From Isoetes taiwanensis (Eukaryota; Streptophyta; Lycopodiopsida; Isoetales; Isoetaceae): 64,000 nucleotides of DNA. Made by a program: the position numbers and the translations under genes. The stretch spans positions 1-64,000 of the forward strand of contig JAJEKV010000402.1 of NCBI GenBank assembly GCA_021234155.1, in the 5' to 3' direction. The notes beneath the pieces were generated by a model. The model was not told where the DNA came from. It did no database searches and saw only the letters and a program-made list of their open reading frames with translations. The number at the start of each line of letters is the position of its first letter. Within the stretch, counting starts at the first letter, position 1. Of this stretch, positions 44,063 through 55,600 are shown piece by piece.

Positions 44063-47000
44063 TAATCCAGGCGATTAGGTTAGCCATACATCTAACCCCG
44101 ACCAAGCCTAAGGATAAGACAGAAAGTCTAAACTAATTCTAGTTTTTAACCCTTGATAGAAATTAAAGCGTTGCAAACAATTTCTTATTCAAATAAATTT
44201 CAAAGTACAATAGTCAATTAGCTTTAAATTCCATAAGTTGGAATGAGTTTAACTACCACTCTTACGCCTGTGCCCGGTGACAACTTGTTTTGTCTCATCT
44301 CTTCTTCTCAAACCATATTCAATCATGGCTTTTATTAATACATTTTTCCGCCAAGTGCAAAATCCTTGTCGAACCATGTTGATGAAAAGCGCAACAAACA
44401 CAAGAATTAAGATCCGCTATAATAAAACATCCCAAAAGATTTATGTGAAATATAAGAACAACTCACCATGCTTTTAGAATTCACTTGGGCATCCACAAAA
44501 GCTTGCATAAAGGCCATCACATAAAGACCCCAGCCTTACATTATCCGGTTGTTGTGGAACCTCTGAATAGTTTCCTTCTTCTTCGCATTCTTCACATATA
44601 ATTCAACTCTACGTGAGCTAGAGTTGGTTAGATATGTGATGACATCCTTATGAAGCCCGCATGACACACAAATGAGAAAATGCAACTAAGATTTAAGCAA
44701 GCAAAGAAGGGTACATATATCGAAAGAAAATGCTCACATATTTAGGAGTTTGTCTGTCCCTTTGTTATACCGGTCATGGAGTTCAACACAATAATTGCGG
44801 GGAGAAGCCATTGAGGTGGTATCGCAATTTTTGCAGACTCTAAAACAAAATCACCAAAACATGATGGGCAGGGTCCTCAACTTGAACGGAACCATAATAT
44901 AATCTGGCATTTACTAACAACAATGCCTTGTAGCCCTTTCTCAACCTGCATCACCGACCGTCCCATACTATTAGCATCCAGGGCTAATCTTTTAAATGCT
45001 GCCCGATAAGTCAAAAAGTTTTCTGAGGGAAGAAAAGAAGACATCTCGCCATTTGAAGTCAATGCTGCTCACACACCTTCCGAATATGTCTAAATGTACA
45101 TTAGACATGTGCCCATCTTTAAACAACGTCTCCACACAATATTTCGTGATCTTAATCGGAGGTTCAGCTTGGAACGGATAGAATGGAACCATTGTCCAAG
45201 GTTATCCATGTCACTTTGCAAACCAAGCATCAATGGTAACTAGCATAAAACACATATTACTTACATAGTTGCTCAACCGATGTCCGGTTCTAGTTCTCTT
45301 AGGTCGCCGCGACACCTTTGTATCTTTTCTTTTTCTTGACTCTTTCTCGCTCACACCACTATACAGATGCATTCTATCCTCGATTCCTCCTTCTCTTGCT
45401 TCACCACAACCACCGCCTTCATATCAGTAGCCACATTCTCCACTAAAATTTCTTCACCAGCTTGTATATGTTCTGTTTTACATGATTCTTCAATCTTTTT
45501 CGATTGTAGTTCCAACTAAGGCCATAGATCCACTAGTTTCCTCTGCTTACGCGAATAATAAAATGTATGAACATGCAATAACTAAATGCAATAAGAAGTT
45601 TTTTTGACTTTACCACTTGAAAAAAGATTTCAAGTTCGGTCTGATGATGTGGCATTGGCTTTAGAATTGGTACCTTCTCGCACCTTGTGCGAATCGCTTT
45701 TTTTTTGGAGTGTCAAGACCTCTACAATAATATCTTTTTTCTTTAGAGTGTCGAGCGGCTTCATTGTTCTCCTCGCCACGTGGTTTCAAGACTACAAGAT
45801 AACTCATTTGTCAACAAAGATAAACATCAAGAAAATGTAGAAATTAAACTAATATGGACACACACCGTGTTGCCACATTCAGACCTTTGCTTCAGGGAGC
45901 TCAATTTGTTGTGCATATGAAGCTACAATTGTAGCTTTTGCTTGTGACAAAGGAAGGAAACATTATTAAAAAATCGAGCTCAATTTGCTTCCTTATAAAA
46001 GGGAAGCAAATTCATTTAAAACTAATTACTTACTTGATGTTCCTTTTCCTCCTCTCTCATGCTCGCTACAAATGTGTTCAATGTGTTCAGAGGTGACCTA
46101 GATGTGGACGGGGTTGACTTATCATGCTTCCCTCCATAATAATCATCTACACAACTTGAAAAAATCAAGTGTCTTTTGCGGGAGGATCTACTCGTTCTTG
46201 AAAAAGAAGCAGAGGGAAACGAGGTGAAATTGAAATACATATGAAAATACCATAACCACATATCACATACCTTTTCTCTGGCTTCTTTATACTACCCATG
46301 TCACCTGAAAAGAATGAAAGCATTACCAATAACTAGATGAAAGAAAGAAATGTACAATGGAAAAGTAAAAGCAATGTACAATCCAATTCCAAATGTACTC
46401 CATGTATCTCAGACTTGGGTAACTATGTACGCTTTATGTACCCACATCCAAATGTAGAAAGCTTCCTAAAAAAAAGAATTCATAAATGCATTCCATGTAG
46501 TCAGATTAGATATATTAGATATATGTATTTGGAGCCAAGTGTAGAAAAAGCTATCGAAAATTGTAATTGCATTAAAATGTATCATAGAGTACAAAGATGT
46601 ATCAAAATGTCAAAGAGAAGACCACATGTTATACAAATGTACACACAGTGATTACCTACTTATCCTATTTTCTTAGTACATAAAAGTAACTCCTCAATAA
46701 TATCTGGCAACATGCACATCATGCACATTAATAATATGCATGTACTAACATGATGTTTACACCAAGCCTAGAAAAGCAAAACGATCCAACCCTACAAATC
46801 TTCACTTCAACCTATATTTTAAAACCCAAATGTAATTAATATACTACGTAACAATTAATGCACAACCAATGCACAACTTCTAACTAATATCCATCTACCA
46901 ATCTTACACCTGAACTAATAAAGAAAGACATGAAAGAAATCGATTATGCATGCTTACCTTTTTCCAATCAGCCCAATGCACGAGGTAGATTCACATCCCA

Positions 47001-47186
47001 TGTGCGACTGTATCTATCCTTGATTGTTCCTTGTGCTAGCAAGATAGGAGATACATAATAGGCAGTAAGGATGTCCGCTAAAGATGCCAATACCACTTTG
47101 CTTGCAATTTGTGCGGGGACTGAAAATCAGCATTTCATTTGCTCTGCAGGAAGCTGAAACCAAAGAAAGAGGGAGGAGGCTGCAAG
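44063..47186. other. Intergenic DNA, possible protease-like scrap
   Basis: No gene is firmly supported. On the minus strand at 44,880-45,190 a frame gives PPIKITKYCVETLFKDGHMS and FFSSLRKLFD, then, shifted, TYRAAFKRLALDANSMGR. This loosely recalls Ulp1/C48 protease relics of plant Mutator-type transposons, but the catalytic His, Asp and Cys are not identifiable. The rest is AT-rich, with many tgta(c/t) words at 46,340-46,660. Confidence 0.4.
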
Positions 47187-47759
47187 CTAAAGACCGTAGG
47201 AGTGATCTAAGAACTCCCTCAACTCCAAAATCTTTGTGTCCCCCTCCTCAATTGCTCTCTTTTTTGAAGACCTTAAATTGAGTTCAGAATCTAGCTGCCT
47301 CAACTCAGATGCTTTTGCTTCCACTTCCTTGCTAAGCTCAGCTAGATCCTGCCCCCGCTTGCTCTTCTGCGCAATTGCATCCTCCACCTTCCATTTTATG
47401 TGCTCAAACCAGGGTAAATTTTAAGGAGCTCAAAATTTTAGCACTAAGATTACGTTTGGCTAAACTTGAAAAAAAAAAAGGAGAATTTTGCATTTCTATT
47501 TGGCTAAATTTGCTTAGAAATAATTCTTGATGCATTTTACACTTGGCTAGATTTGAACTTTTTTCTCCCACTAACAATTTTATTTGGCGAATTTGAGTAT
47601 TACAAATTTTGTATGCCTTGCAAAAGGGTATTTTAAGAAGCCTTATTGCAAGGCTGTATAAGTTTGCCTTCTTTTTCCATAGAATCAAGATAGGGCTATA
47701 GAGTAATGGGAATTAAAGCTAAAGTTCCAGTTTTTGAAAAATACAGCAAGAAGAAGGAA

Positions 47760-48030
47760 CTCGACAATAAGTATAGCAATCAACCATGAGGTTTAATGTG
47801 GCACATTCACAACCTTCAATAATAGAATATCTCCAGGTGAAGACATGGATTCTTAGCTACAATAATCGTCCCTTTCACCACCCAAATGGTATCACATATC
47901 GTAACACCCCCTCTTACATTTAGGCTTTCTTCCAATATATGGCGAGATCCCCATCTTACTGACATAATGCCTATATTTGCCAGTAATTTCTCTCTTACAA
48001 AGATGGCATACAAGTACCAATAATGTATCA
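47760..48030 (-). pseudogene. RDR fragment inside hAT copy B
   Basis: It contains the same WVVKGTIIVAKNPCLH followed, one base out of frame, by PGDILLLKVVNVPH as in copy A. The identical missing base in both copies shows that the frameshift predates duplication of the element. The catalytic loop of RNA-dependent RNA polymerase is not included. Confidence 0.7.
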
Positions 48031-48263
48031 AAAATATATCAAAATATACCTCTTTCCTCTTCCAATGCTTGCAGTCACTGTAATGCCCTTTTTGTGTCAT
48101 GTTGACCATAAGAAATGGTTTGGTCCAAGTGTCATATGTTAAGAGAAGAGATGAGAAGAGACAGGTTGACCATAAATGATGGCTTGTCTTCCAAAACATG
48201 CTGTTCCAGAAAATAGTTCTAAATTTGCTTTGCAAAGATTCTGTATAAACATGAGCATGCCAA

Positions 48264-48700
48264 TCAAAGTTTTTGCAGCTCCAACAACAACTTCTCAGCC
48301 TTATCAAACTCGTGACTCCCACGGTATGCACTAATCATGATGTTAAGTGTTACTTTATCAGGATTGCAACCTTCTTTCTTCATTTCTTTGTACAAAAATT
48401 CCATCCAATCTAACTTCCCGGCTCTTTTATAGGCATCAAGGGCTGAATTATAAACTGCAACATCAGGAACGACATCGATGTTACGCAAGCTGTCGCGAGA
48501 ATTTTTGGAACCCTAAACGCTCAAGACCCCATTTACCATAAGCATTGATTAAAGTACAAAGCGTGGCGAGTCAACCTTCACTCCTTCACTCTTCATTTTC
48601 CAAAATATTTGTTCCATTTCTGAATGTTGCGACCTCCCATAAGCATTTTGGGGAGAAGCCTTCTGATCCGCTTTACGCATTTCCTCAAAAGCGTGATCTA
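48264..48700 (-). pseudogene. PPR gene fragment inside hAT copy B
   Basis: An uninterrupted frame at 48,488-48,264 gives NIDVVPDVAVYNSALDAYKR, AGKLDWMEFLYKEMKKEGCN and PDKVTLNIMISAYRGSHEFD followed by KAEKLLLELQKL, which is two full pentatricopeptide repeats. Upstream, in other frames, are HAFEEMRKADQKASPQNAYG, MEQIFWKMKSEGVKVDSPRF and TLINAYGKWGLE. A one-base loss before TLINAYG breaks the frame, as in copy A. The repeats are more intact than in copy A, so copy B may be closer to the ancestral capture. An organelle-RNA-binding role is known for the family but not claimed here. Confidence 0.8.
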
Positions 48701-51429
48701 TCTTCAAAGTGGATAATAAAATAATAAATTAATGGTTAATTAACATGGATTATAGCGTTAAAACAACACGTCTAAGCTAGTACAATATGATGTGAACTTG
48801 CATATGCTAGCTTCGCCCGGGGATAACTTTGCAAAGGATATTGTATCCCTTTGCTATAACATAATATCCTCCATCCATATTTAAAGATCACAGGACATGT
48901 TTTGTAATCTGATATTTCTCAAGCAATTGCATTACAAAGCGAGGTTTTCAATATTATCACGAAAATGATGTATTGATCATCGATAACTTTTAGTAGTATC
49001 TTCTATACAAAGAGACCCATTCAAGCTCAAAAGCAATGATACTTGTTGCATTACATAGACATGTCTCAAAGACATGGTGTTTGAGATCTAGGCTAGCAAA
49101 ATATCTATTTATGAAAGTGATCTTCACGATGTATCAGCCACTAAGACGTTACTTCTATCCACTAGAAAGCATTATTCAAATATTAAAGGATAGAGAAATC
49201 AAAATTAAACAAATTTCCTATGCATGAATGAGACAATAGTTTATTCTAATAGTCATATCTATAAACTTCTTACAAACAAAAAATAATCTAATAGCTTGTT
49301 TACCTAAAAGGACCATATACTACCGCTTGTGTGTGTAAACTAGATGCATTGTATAGCGGACCATGAACCTTTGTTAAGCTTGCCAAACAAATACATCAAT
49401 TATCTTTGCATTGGATACCAACATTTTTAGATTATATATACTTTTATAGCAAAACCTATGAAAATCTAATGCAGCTTCAAGACGGTAACAACTATTTGAG
49501 AGATGTACCAACGGTAAAATCTGAGATATCTTGTTGATCAGGACATGTTCTTGATGTATATTTTGCGGGAACAACACTTCTTGATTAGCGGTCCAAAGTC
49601 TCGGTTTTCACGCAAATAATGCACAATGATATTATGTGCATAAACACGCAGAGATACAAAAAGGACATAAATGTTAGCAAATAAATGGAAAATAGAGATT
49701 ATGTCATAAAAATAGAGCCAAATATCTTTGAAGATAGATAGATCGAACCTAATCAAATAGGTAATGGCCCTTCTATAACTGACATGTCCGGCCCACGCAA
49801 AAACATCTAGATATGGATTTAACTTATTCTAGAAAGGAATACACACACAATAATGGGGCTCAAAACCACATGCAAATCCGTCATAGGAGGTTAGCCTTGT
49901 ACCTCGTCCCTTCCTTGTAGGAACATAGAGCGACAAATCAAGGTTATCCAAGACCTTGAAGCATCGGTCCAATCCAACCTATCTCCAACAAAAGCATAAC
50001 AAAGAAAGCCACTATAGGGATGATTTTGCAGCGTCAATTTAAAAGAAGAACCATCGATGGGCAAGACATGGCTATTTGCCGATTTTAGGGCTTGTAGATT
50101 TTGTCTATGGAGAAGGCGAATGTGATCATAGATCTTGCATATTTTTATCAAGGATACTTAAGATGTTACGAAATTTGCCCCCTTTTATATGGCTATTTTT
50201 TTTTCCCACTAAAAAATCATCCCTTGTAAACTTTCGCCACCCTTTTCTTGAATATCCTAGAAAAAAGCCTTTTGGCATTAATCGCCACTCTTTTATACCA
50301 CATTTTATGCTCAAACTTCATAGCACTACCGTCACTTCCATCCATCTCTTTGTTGAAATGCCTCCAACTCGACATCGATTCAAGTAATTAGTCTCGGCCT
50401 CATGGACTAGCTTAGAATATCTTGCCCTTTCGCCTTCCCTATGCTTCAAAGTCTCAGATAGCTGCAGTCTTGTCTCCTCAGAAGTGTGATCTCCTTACAT
50501 ATGCTTTCCTTCAAAGAGGATCTGCTCTCAAGAAATACATTCAAACTGTCCGGATCCTCTTTTTTGTAGAAAGTATCATAGGACTTGTGGCCCTTGGCAT
50601 TTTTGGACTTCTGATTACAACCCAGGTCAAAACCTGGGATTCTTTGACCTTGCTTTTATTTGTGGCTATTTTTAACATCATCCCAATCAACTCGATTCAC
50701 CTTTTAAGTGTAAGGCAAATGCTCTAGCAAAATCTCTGGGAACATAGTGATTACGTACATCTTTCCTACCGAATGCAAACTCATACCACTTAAAAATTCT
50801 GCCACGGTCTTCCAACTTCACTAGCCATCCTTGTACCCAGACGGTAGGTTCCTTAGATCCCCAAACCCGTCACTAAAGAGTTGTACTACGCAAATTTTTC
50901 CTTGAATTTCATATTCGCCGGATCCCTTCTGAAAATATCGTGTCCTCCTTGCTGCGGCCGGGACTTCGGACTTCAAATGTGTGTCCCTCAGCTTTGAAGC
51001 CCCAGGAGATTTTCGGTTGACCGAAAACTCTTCTTTGGTGTCTTTGCCATTGTCTATACCTGCAATGCAACAAGAAATATCTTTTAATTGTCCTAAAGGT
51101 GCAACAATCGAGCTTGCACATGTAAACAAAAACCTAAAGTAATAAATTAAAAGCGGAAAAGAAAAAACTAGGGAAGAAGACGATTGTACCTTTGATTTGT
51201 TGAGAATGGCCAAGCGACTTTCGGAAGAGCGCGGTTTTATTCGCTTGCAAGAGATCGAGTCTTGCCGGATCGCAGGTAAAAGCAAGAGAGATCAAATGAC
51301 AAAGAAACAAGAACGGGGGAAGAAAGAATTGGAGGAATTTTCGATATGCCTATTTTGGGTCGAAAAAAAAAAATTCAAAACACGGTAATTATTATACATT
51401 TCTAAAAATGTATATGTATTAAAATGACC

Positions 51430-52690
51430 CAATATTTTATCACCCTAACGTGCTTTTACCATCGTATACCCCATGCCATTGTATACCCCTTGCCAATATG
51501 AGTGAGTTTGCCAGTTGTATACATCACCCACGCCATTGTATACCCCATGCCAATGTGAATGAGTTTGCTAGTTATATCACCCATGCATGAGTTTGCTACT
51601 TATATTTACCCCATAATGAAGTCAATGAGTTTGCTAGTTATATTTACCCCATAATGAAGTCAATGAGTTGCTAGTTATATTTACCCCGTATTGAAGTCAC
51701 CATAATGAAGTCAATTAAGTCTAATCCCGCATTAATGGAGTCAACTAAGTTGCCTATAGTGAAGTCAATGAGTTTGCTAGTTATATTTACCCTATATTGA
51801 AGTCACCATAATGAAGTTGCCTATAGTGAAGTCAATGAGTTTGCAAGTTATATTTACCCCGTATTGAAGTCACCAAAATGAAGTCAATTAAGTTTTCTAA
51901 CCCCGCATTAATGGAGTCAACTAAGTTGCCTATAGGCCTCGGCGAGTCATCCCAGCCATGCATCTACGAGCCAAAGATGTCGTTAAATGCATAATGAGTC
52001 GCATTTGCACTAATGTAGCAGTTAATGGAGTCAACTAAGTCGCATTTGCACTAATGTAGCAGTTAATGGAGTCAACAAAGTTGCCTATAGTGAAGTCAAT
52101 GAGTTTGCTAGTTATATTTACCCCGTATATTAGTGCAAGTTAATGGAGTCAACTAAGTTGCCTATAGTGAAGTCAATGAGTTTGCGAGTTATATTTACCG
52201 TATTGAAGTCACCAAAATGAAGTCAACTAAGTTTTCTAACCTCGCATTAATGGAGTCAACTAAGTTGCCTATAGGCCTGGCGACTCATCCCATGAGGCGA
52301 GCCAAAGTGTCGAGGTGCATAATGAGTCGTGCATTTGCACTAATGTAGGTTAATGGAGTCAACTAAATTCGCATTTGCACTAATGTAGCGAGTTAATGGA
52401 GTCAACAAAAGTTGCCTATAGTGAAGTCAATGAGTTTGCTAGTTATATTTACCCCGTATATTAGTGCAAGTTAATGGAGTCAACTAAGTTGCCTATAGTG
52501 AAGTCAATGAGTTTGCTAGTTATATTTACCCCGTATTGAAGTCACCATAATGAAGTCAATTAAGTTTTCTAACCTCGCATTAATGGAGTCAACTAAGTTG
52601 CCTATAGGCCTCGGCGACTCATCCCCCGCCAGAGGCCTGAGCCAAAGTGTCGTGTGCATAATGAGTCGCAACCAGCATATCCAACACGAG
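51430..52690. repeat. Satellite-like tandem array with higher-order period near 335 bp
   Basis: Short modules alternate through 1.25 kb: gaagtcaatgagtttgctag, ttatatttaccccgtattg, gaagtcaccataatgaagtc, taatggagtcaactaagttg, cctatagtg and gcatttgcactaatgtag. A larger unit ending in ttgcctataggcctcggcga, catccc...gccaaagtgtcg and cataatgagtcg recurs at about 51,909, 52,250 and 52,582, giving steps of 341 and 332 bp. The first part (51,460-51,560) has a simpler gtataccccatgcca repeat. There is no coding content. The array sits just upstream of the coiled-coil gene remains. Confidence 0.85.
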
Positions 52691-55600
52691 AAATACCAGC
52701 AGCCCCAATTGGAGGAGTGGTAGTAGCTTTAGCTTGTCTTAGCTTGTCTACGTTCTTCGACATAAAAAATGCTAAAGACCAAAGGTTGGTCTAAAATCAT
52801 CGGGTTAGGAACTCCTAAAATAGATGAACCTGTGACACAACATATTAGCCCAAATATAACACGTTAGGTCCAACCAAATGGAGTAGATGGCGAACTCAAG
52901 TCTAACCGGAAAGGGGCTTGACCAAACATGGATCGCGCCCATCTTGGAAAAAGGGAAGCATTGTGCTTGCAAAGGTTCGCCAAGATACTTCATATAAAAA
53001 CGTGTCCACCTGCCATTCCACATCGAACAGACAGTTTTACTGTCATCTAAAAAATGATGGAGTAAAGATCTCCTTGCTTTGCCCCTCTCAAACAGTAGTT
53101 CCAGGGCAAATAATCAAGAATCTGGACTATGAAGACGGTGCCTGCAAAAGAAATTTCATAGAACTGCGCAACCAATTCAAACCCGGCCATCTAGAATGCT
53201 GCAAAATATAGCAGTTTAACTGCATCAAATTTGTCTCTTTCCGCGCAGCGGGCCTTTGTGACGAGTGAAAAACACCTTAAGAAACTTCGGTAGAGAACCG
53301 AGGAGATTTCTTCCGCGGGATTTCTTCACGCTCGTCCGGTCACGCACATGAATAGCTAATTAATGGGTCAATTCAAAGCGAGGTTTGAAAGCCAAGATGG
53401 AATCAGATCAGCCACGGATTTTGCAAAGACATAGATTGGACAATGCCGGAATTAAATGCTCATGCATTGTGAGAGGGCTGGAATAAAATGTGACAGAACA
53501 TGCCAGGGAGGCCGATTCGAAGAAATGGCCTTGAATTGAATGGGATGCAAGTAAGGAGTCGTAAACCAAAACAAAAGGACGCATCGAGCACAATATGCCC
53601 GTCTACCTCCATTCCTTCTAACCCTATTTTTCTTCGTGAATTTTTAATTTTGATAGCCGTAGATGACGAAAAGTCTAGATCCAACGGTAAATATAAATAC
53701 ATCCCATATTATACTGATGTGGCAATGCAACATGGATAGGCTAGAATTCCAAGAAAGACTGTAGGCTTGGTTCGGCTGCTGTGCTAAAAAAAAGAAAAAG
53801 AAAGGAAAAAGAAAAGTATGTAGGAAAATGAGGAAAAAAGAAAAGAAAAATCGAAACGCAGGATAGAGCAACAAGCAAAGGGAAGGGAAAACGTGTTAAA
53901 TGCACAAAAACCTCTTACAAAACAGCAATGCTAGGCTTGGTTTCTACTATATTAGATTTATGAAAAGGAGTCTGAGCTGAACAAGTTTTTCACGCAGGTT
54001 CCCAACTTATGCCCAGCAATGTTGGGCACCATCACTAGTAACATTAATGACACTGTCACAGAAGCCTATATATCCATTCATCCTAAAGCACCATAACACC
54101 ATAGCATTAACGACACTATCACAGAAACATTCTCTGCAGGCACTATTACATTAACAAATTTAAGCTTTACTATATGCACAATATTCATGCGTATCGCATT
54201 TGCTTACATAATGTTTTCTCTCTTCGCCTACTGGAGTATTCTCATCTGCAATGTATAGAATAAAGGAACATGATTTTCCATTCATTCGGACATCTCCTCA
54301 TATAAAGCAAATATATGCTCAAAAATGTGATCTGTCACATGAGAAAACTTCTCCAACTAAGGTTCCTGGCAATTTCATTCCTGCTAGAGATGAAATAAAA
54401 ATCAAAATAAGCCACTTCAAACAGGAGTTGATTTGAACAATAAATCCTTTAGTTCACTGCTGCCATGACATGTCAGCATAGAAGAGCATTGCACATGACA
54501 ACATTTTGACTTGAGCATTTGAGCAATGTTGTTAAAAAACCTGTTTTTTATTTTTAAAGTACCTCTATAAAAATCCTCATGTTTTTTAAAGGATTTTTAT
54601 GATTTGATATGGCCAAAAAAAAAAAAAAAAAGCCGGTTAATTCTTTGCACTTATTTAAAGGGGATTCAAGCAAAGCAATTTGAAGTTTGGAAGACCCCTT
54701 AAGTTGACTTGGTATGTGGTTTGTTCTTGAGTTCTTGGCATGACTTTTCCACATGATCCATCTCTAAAGTTCTTCACCTCTTCTCCTATGCCAAACATTC
54801 CACTTGCCTCAAATTCCATGCCCTACCTTCATTCCTCATAGCAAGTTTGGCAAAAAAAACCTTTTTCTAGTCAAAACATGCCATTCATTCTCCATTCATA
54901 CTACACACATCCACCATACAACCACCATCTTGAAAAGAAAAAATTCTATTCAATTTGGCCCTCCCCCATGATCTAGGGTCAAATTCTCTCTCTAAAAGTC
55001 AAAATGGAGAGAAGAAGTGCAAAAATTCCAAAATGAATAAAAAGTTGCAAATTCATATGCACTTATGCCAAATTGGACCATGTCACCACTCAAAGTTGCC
55101 AAATCACCATCCACATCACCACCATTGCCATGTCATCACACACAAGTGTCACCCTTCATGAAAAGTTTGTTCTTTCAAAAATATTTCCTAAATAGTTACT
55201 TGAACCACTAAGGGGACATGTCATCATGCCACATCACCACCAATGCCCCCACATCACCACTCACGTGTCACACACATCATTTCCATCTCATCAAAAGTTT
55301 TGGCTAGAAAAAAGATGTTTTGCCAATTTGCTTGACACCTCATCATCTCACATTGCCATGTCTTCCTCCACTTACCAACTCATCTTGCCTACTTGCCACT
55401 TCACCATATTCTTACCCCATTTTGAGCCAAAAAGTCAAAGTGTTCATTTGCATAAAAGAATCTTCCACAAAGATTCTATTTGCAAAAAAGAATTTTCAAA
55501 AAAGCGTTCATTTTGACCTTCATTCTTAGTTTCTTGGGAATTGTGCCTAGGTTCAAAATGCAAAAAATTCCTATCTCCCCGCCAAGCCTAGATCCTCCCC

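Larger units (their letters stand above)
47410..50308 (-). mobile_element. Non-autonomous hAT-type element, copy B, inserted in an exon
   Basis: This is the inverted counterpart of the element at 18,884-21,793, alignable over its whole length. The inner end is intact (cagggtaaatttt at 47,410). The 8-bp word gctcaaac flanks it at 47,402-47,409 and again at 50,309-50,316, a target duplication. At the outer end the terminal CAGGG is replaced: the element's ttttatacc is followed by acattttat, which copies the adjoining host sequence (cattttatgtg next to the other end). This looks like filler DNA from repair. The captured fragments are the same as in copy A but less damaged. Near the outer end both copies also have an open segment (here 50,113-49,891) reading HVLPIDGSSFKLTLQNHPYS and GFLCYAFVGDRLDW, of unknown origin, which may be a third captured exon. 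Confidence 0.85.
47187..51290 (-). pseudogene. Plant gene with a coiled coil, split by hAT copy B
   Basis: Minus-strand exon-like blocks line up: LDLLQANKTALFRKSLGHSQ (ending at a GT donor at 51,189); a GT-AG intron; from 51,059 DTKEEFSVNRKSPGASKLRD, HLKSEVPAAARRTRYFQKGS and GEYEIQGKICVVQLFSDGFG; after a one-base shift WLVKLEDRGRIFKWYEFAFG and RKDVRNHYVPRDFARAFALH, ending near 50,701; from 50,610 SYDTFYKKEDPDSLNVFLES and RSSLKESICKEITLLR; shifted, LQLSETLKHREGERARYSKL; then AMKFEH, where the hAT element interrupts. Beyond it (47,409-47,187) the frame resumes IKWKVEDAIAQKSKRGQ, LAELSKEVEAKASELRQLDS and NLRSSKKRAIEEGDTKILEL, a strong coiled coil. I do not recognise the family with certainty. 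The block order could suit a chromatin-related protein of the SMC-hinge (GMI1/DMS3) kind, but this is unproven. Frameshifts and the insertion mean it cannot make a full protein. Confidence 0.55.

Noticed and set aside
44877-45192. Minus-strand frames resembling a Ulp1/C48 protease relic
   Set aside because: Only loose resemblance (CVETLFKDGHMS, FFSSLRKLF); none of the catalytic His, Asp or Cys contexts could be placed, and a frame change is needed.
50422-50727. Plus-strand 101-codon frame with a membrane-like stretch
   Set aside because: It is antisense to well-formed exon blocks of the coiled-coil gene, whose minus-strand reading explains the openness.
54606-54622. A-run considered as the tail of a retroposed sequence
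   Set aside because: No target duplication around it and no recognisable gene or SINE body next to it.
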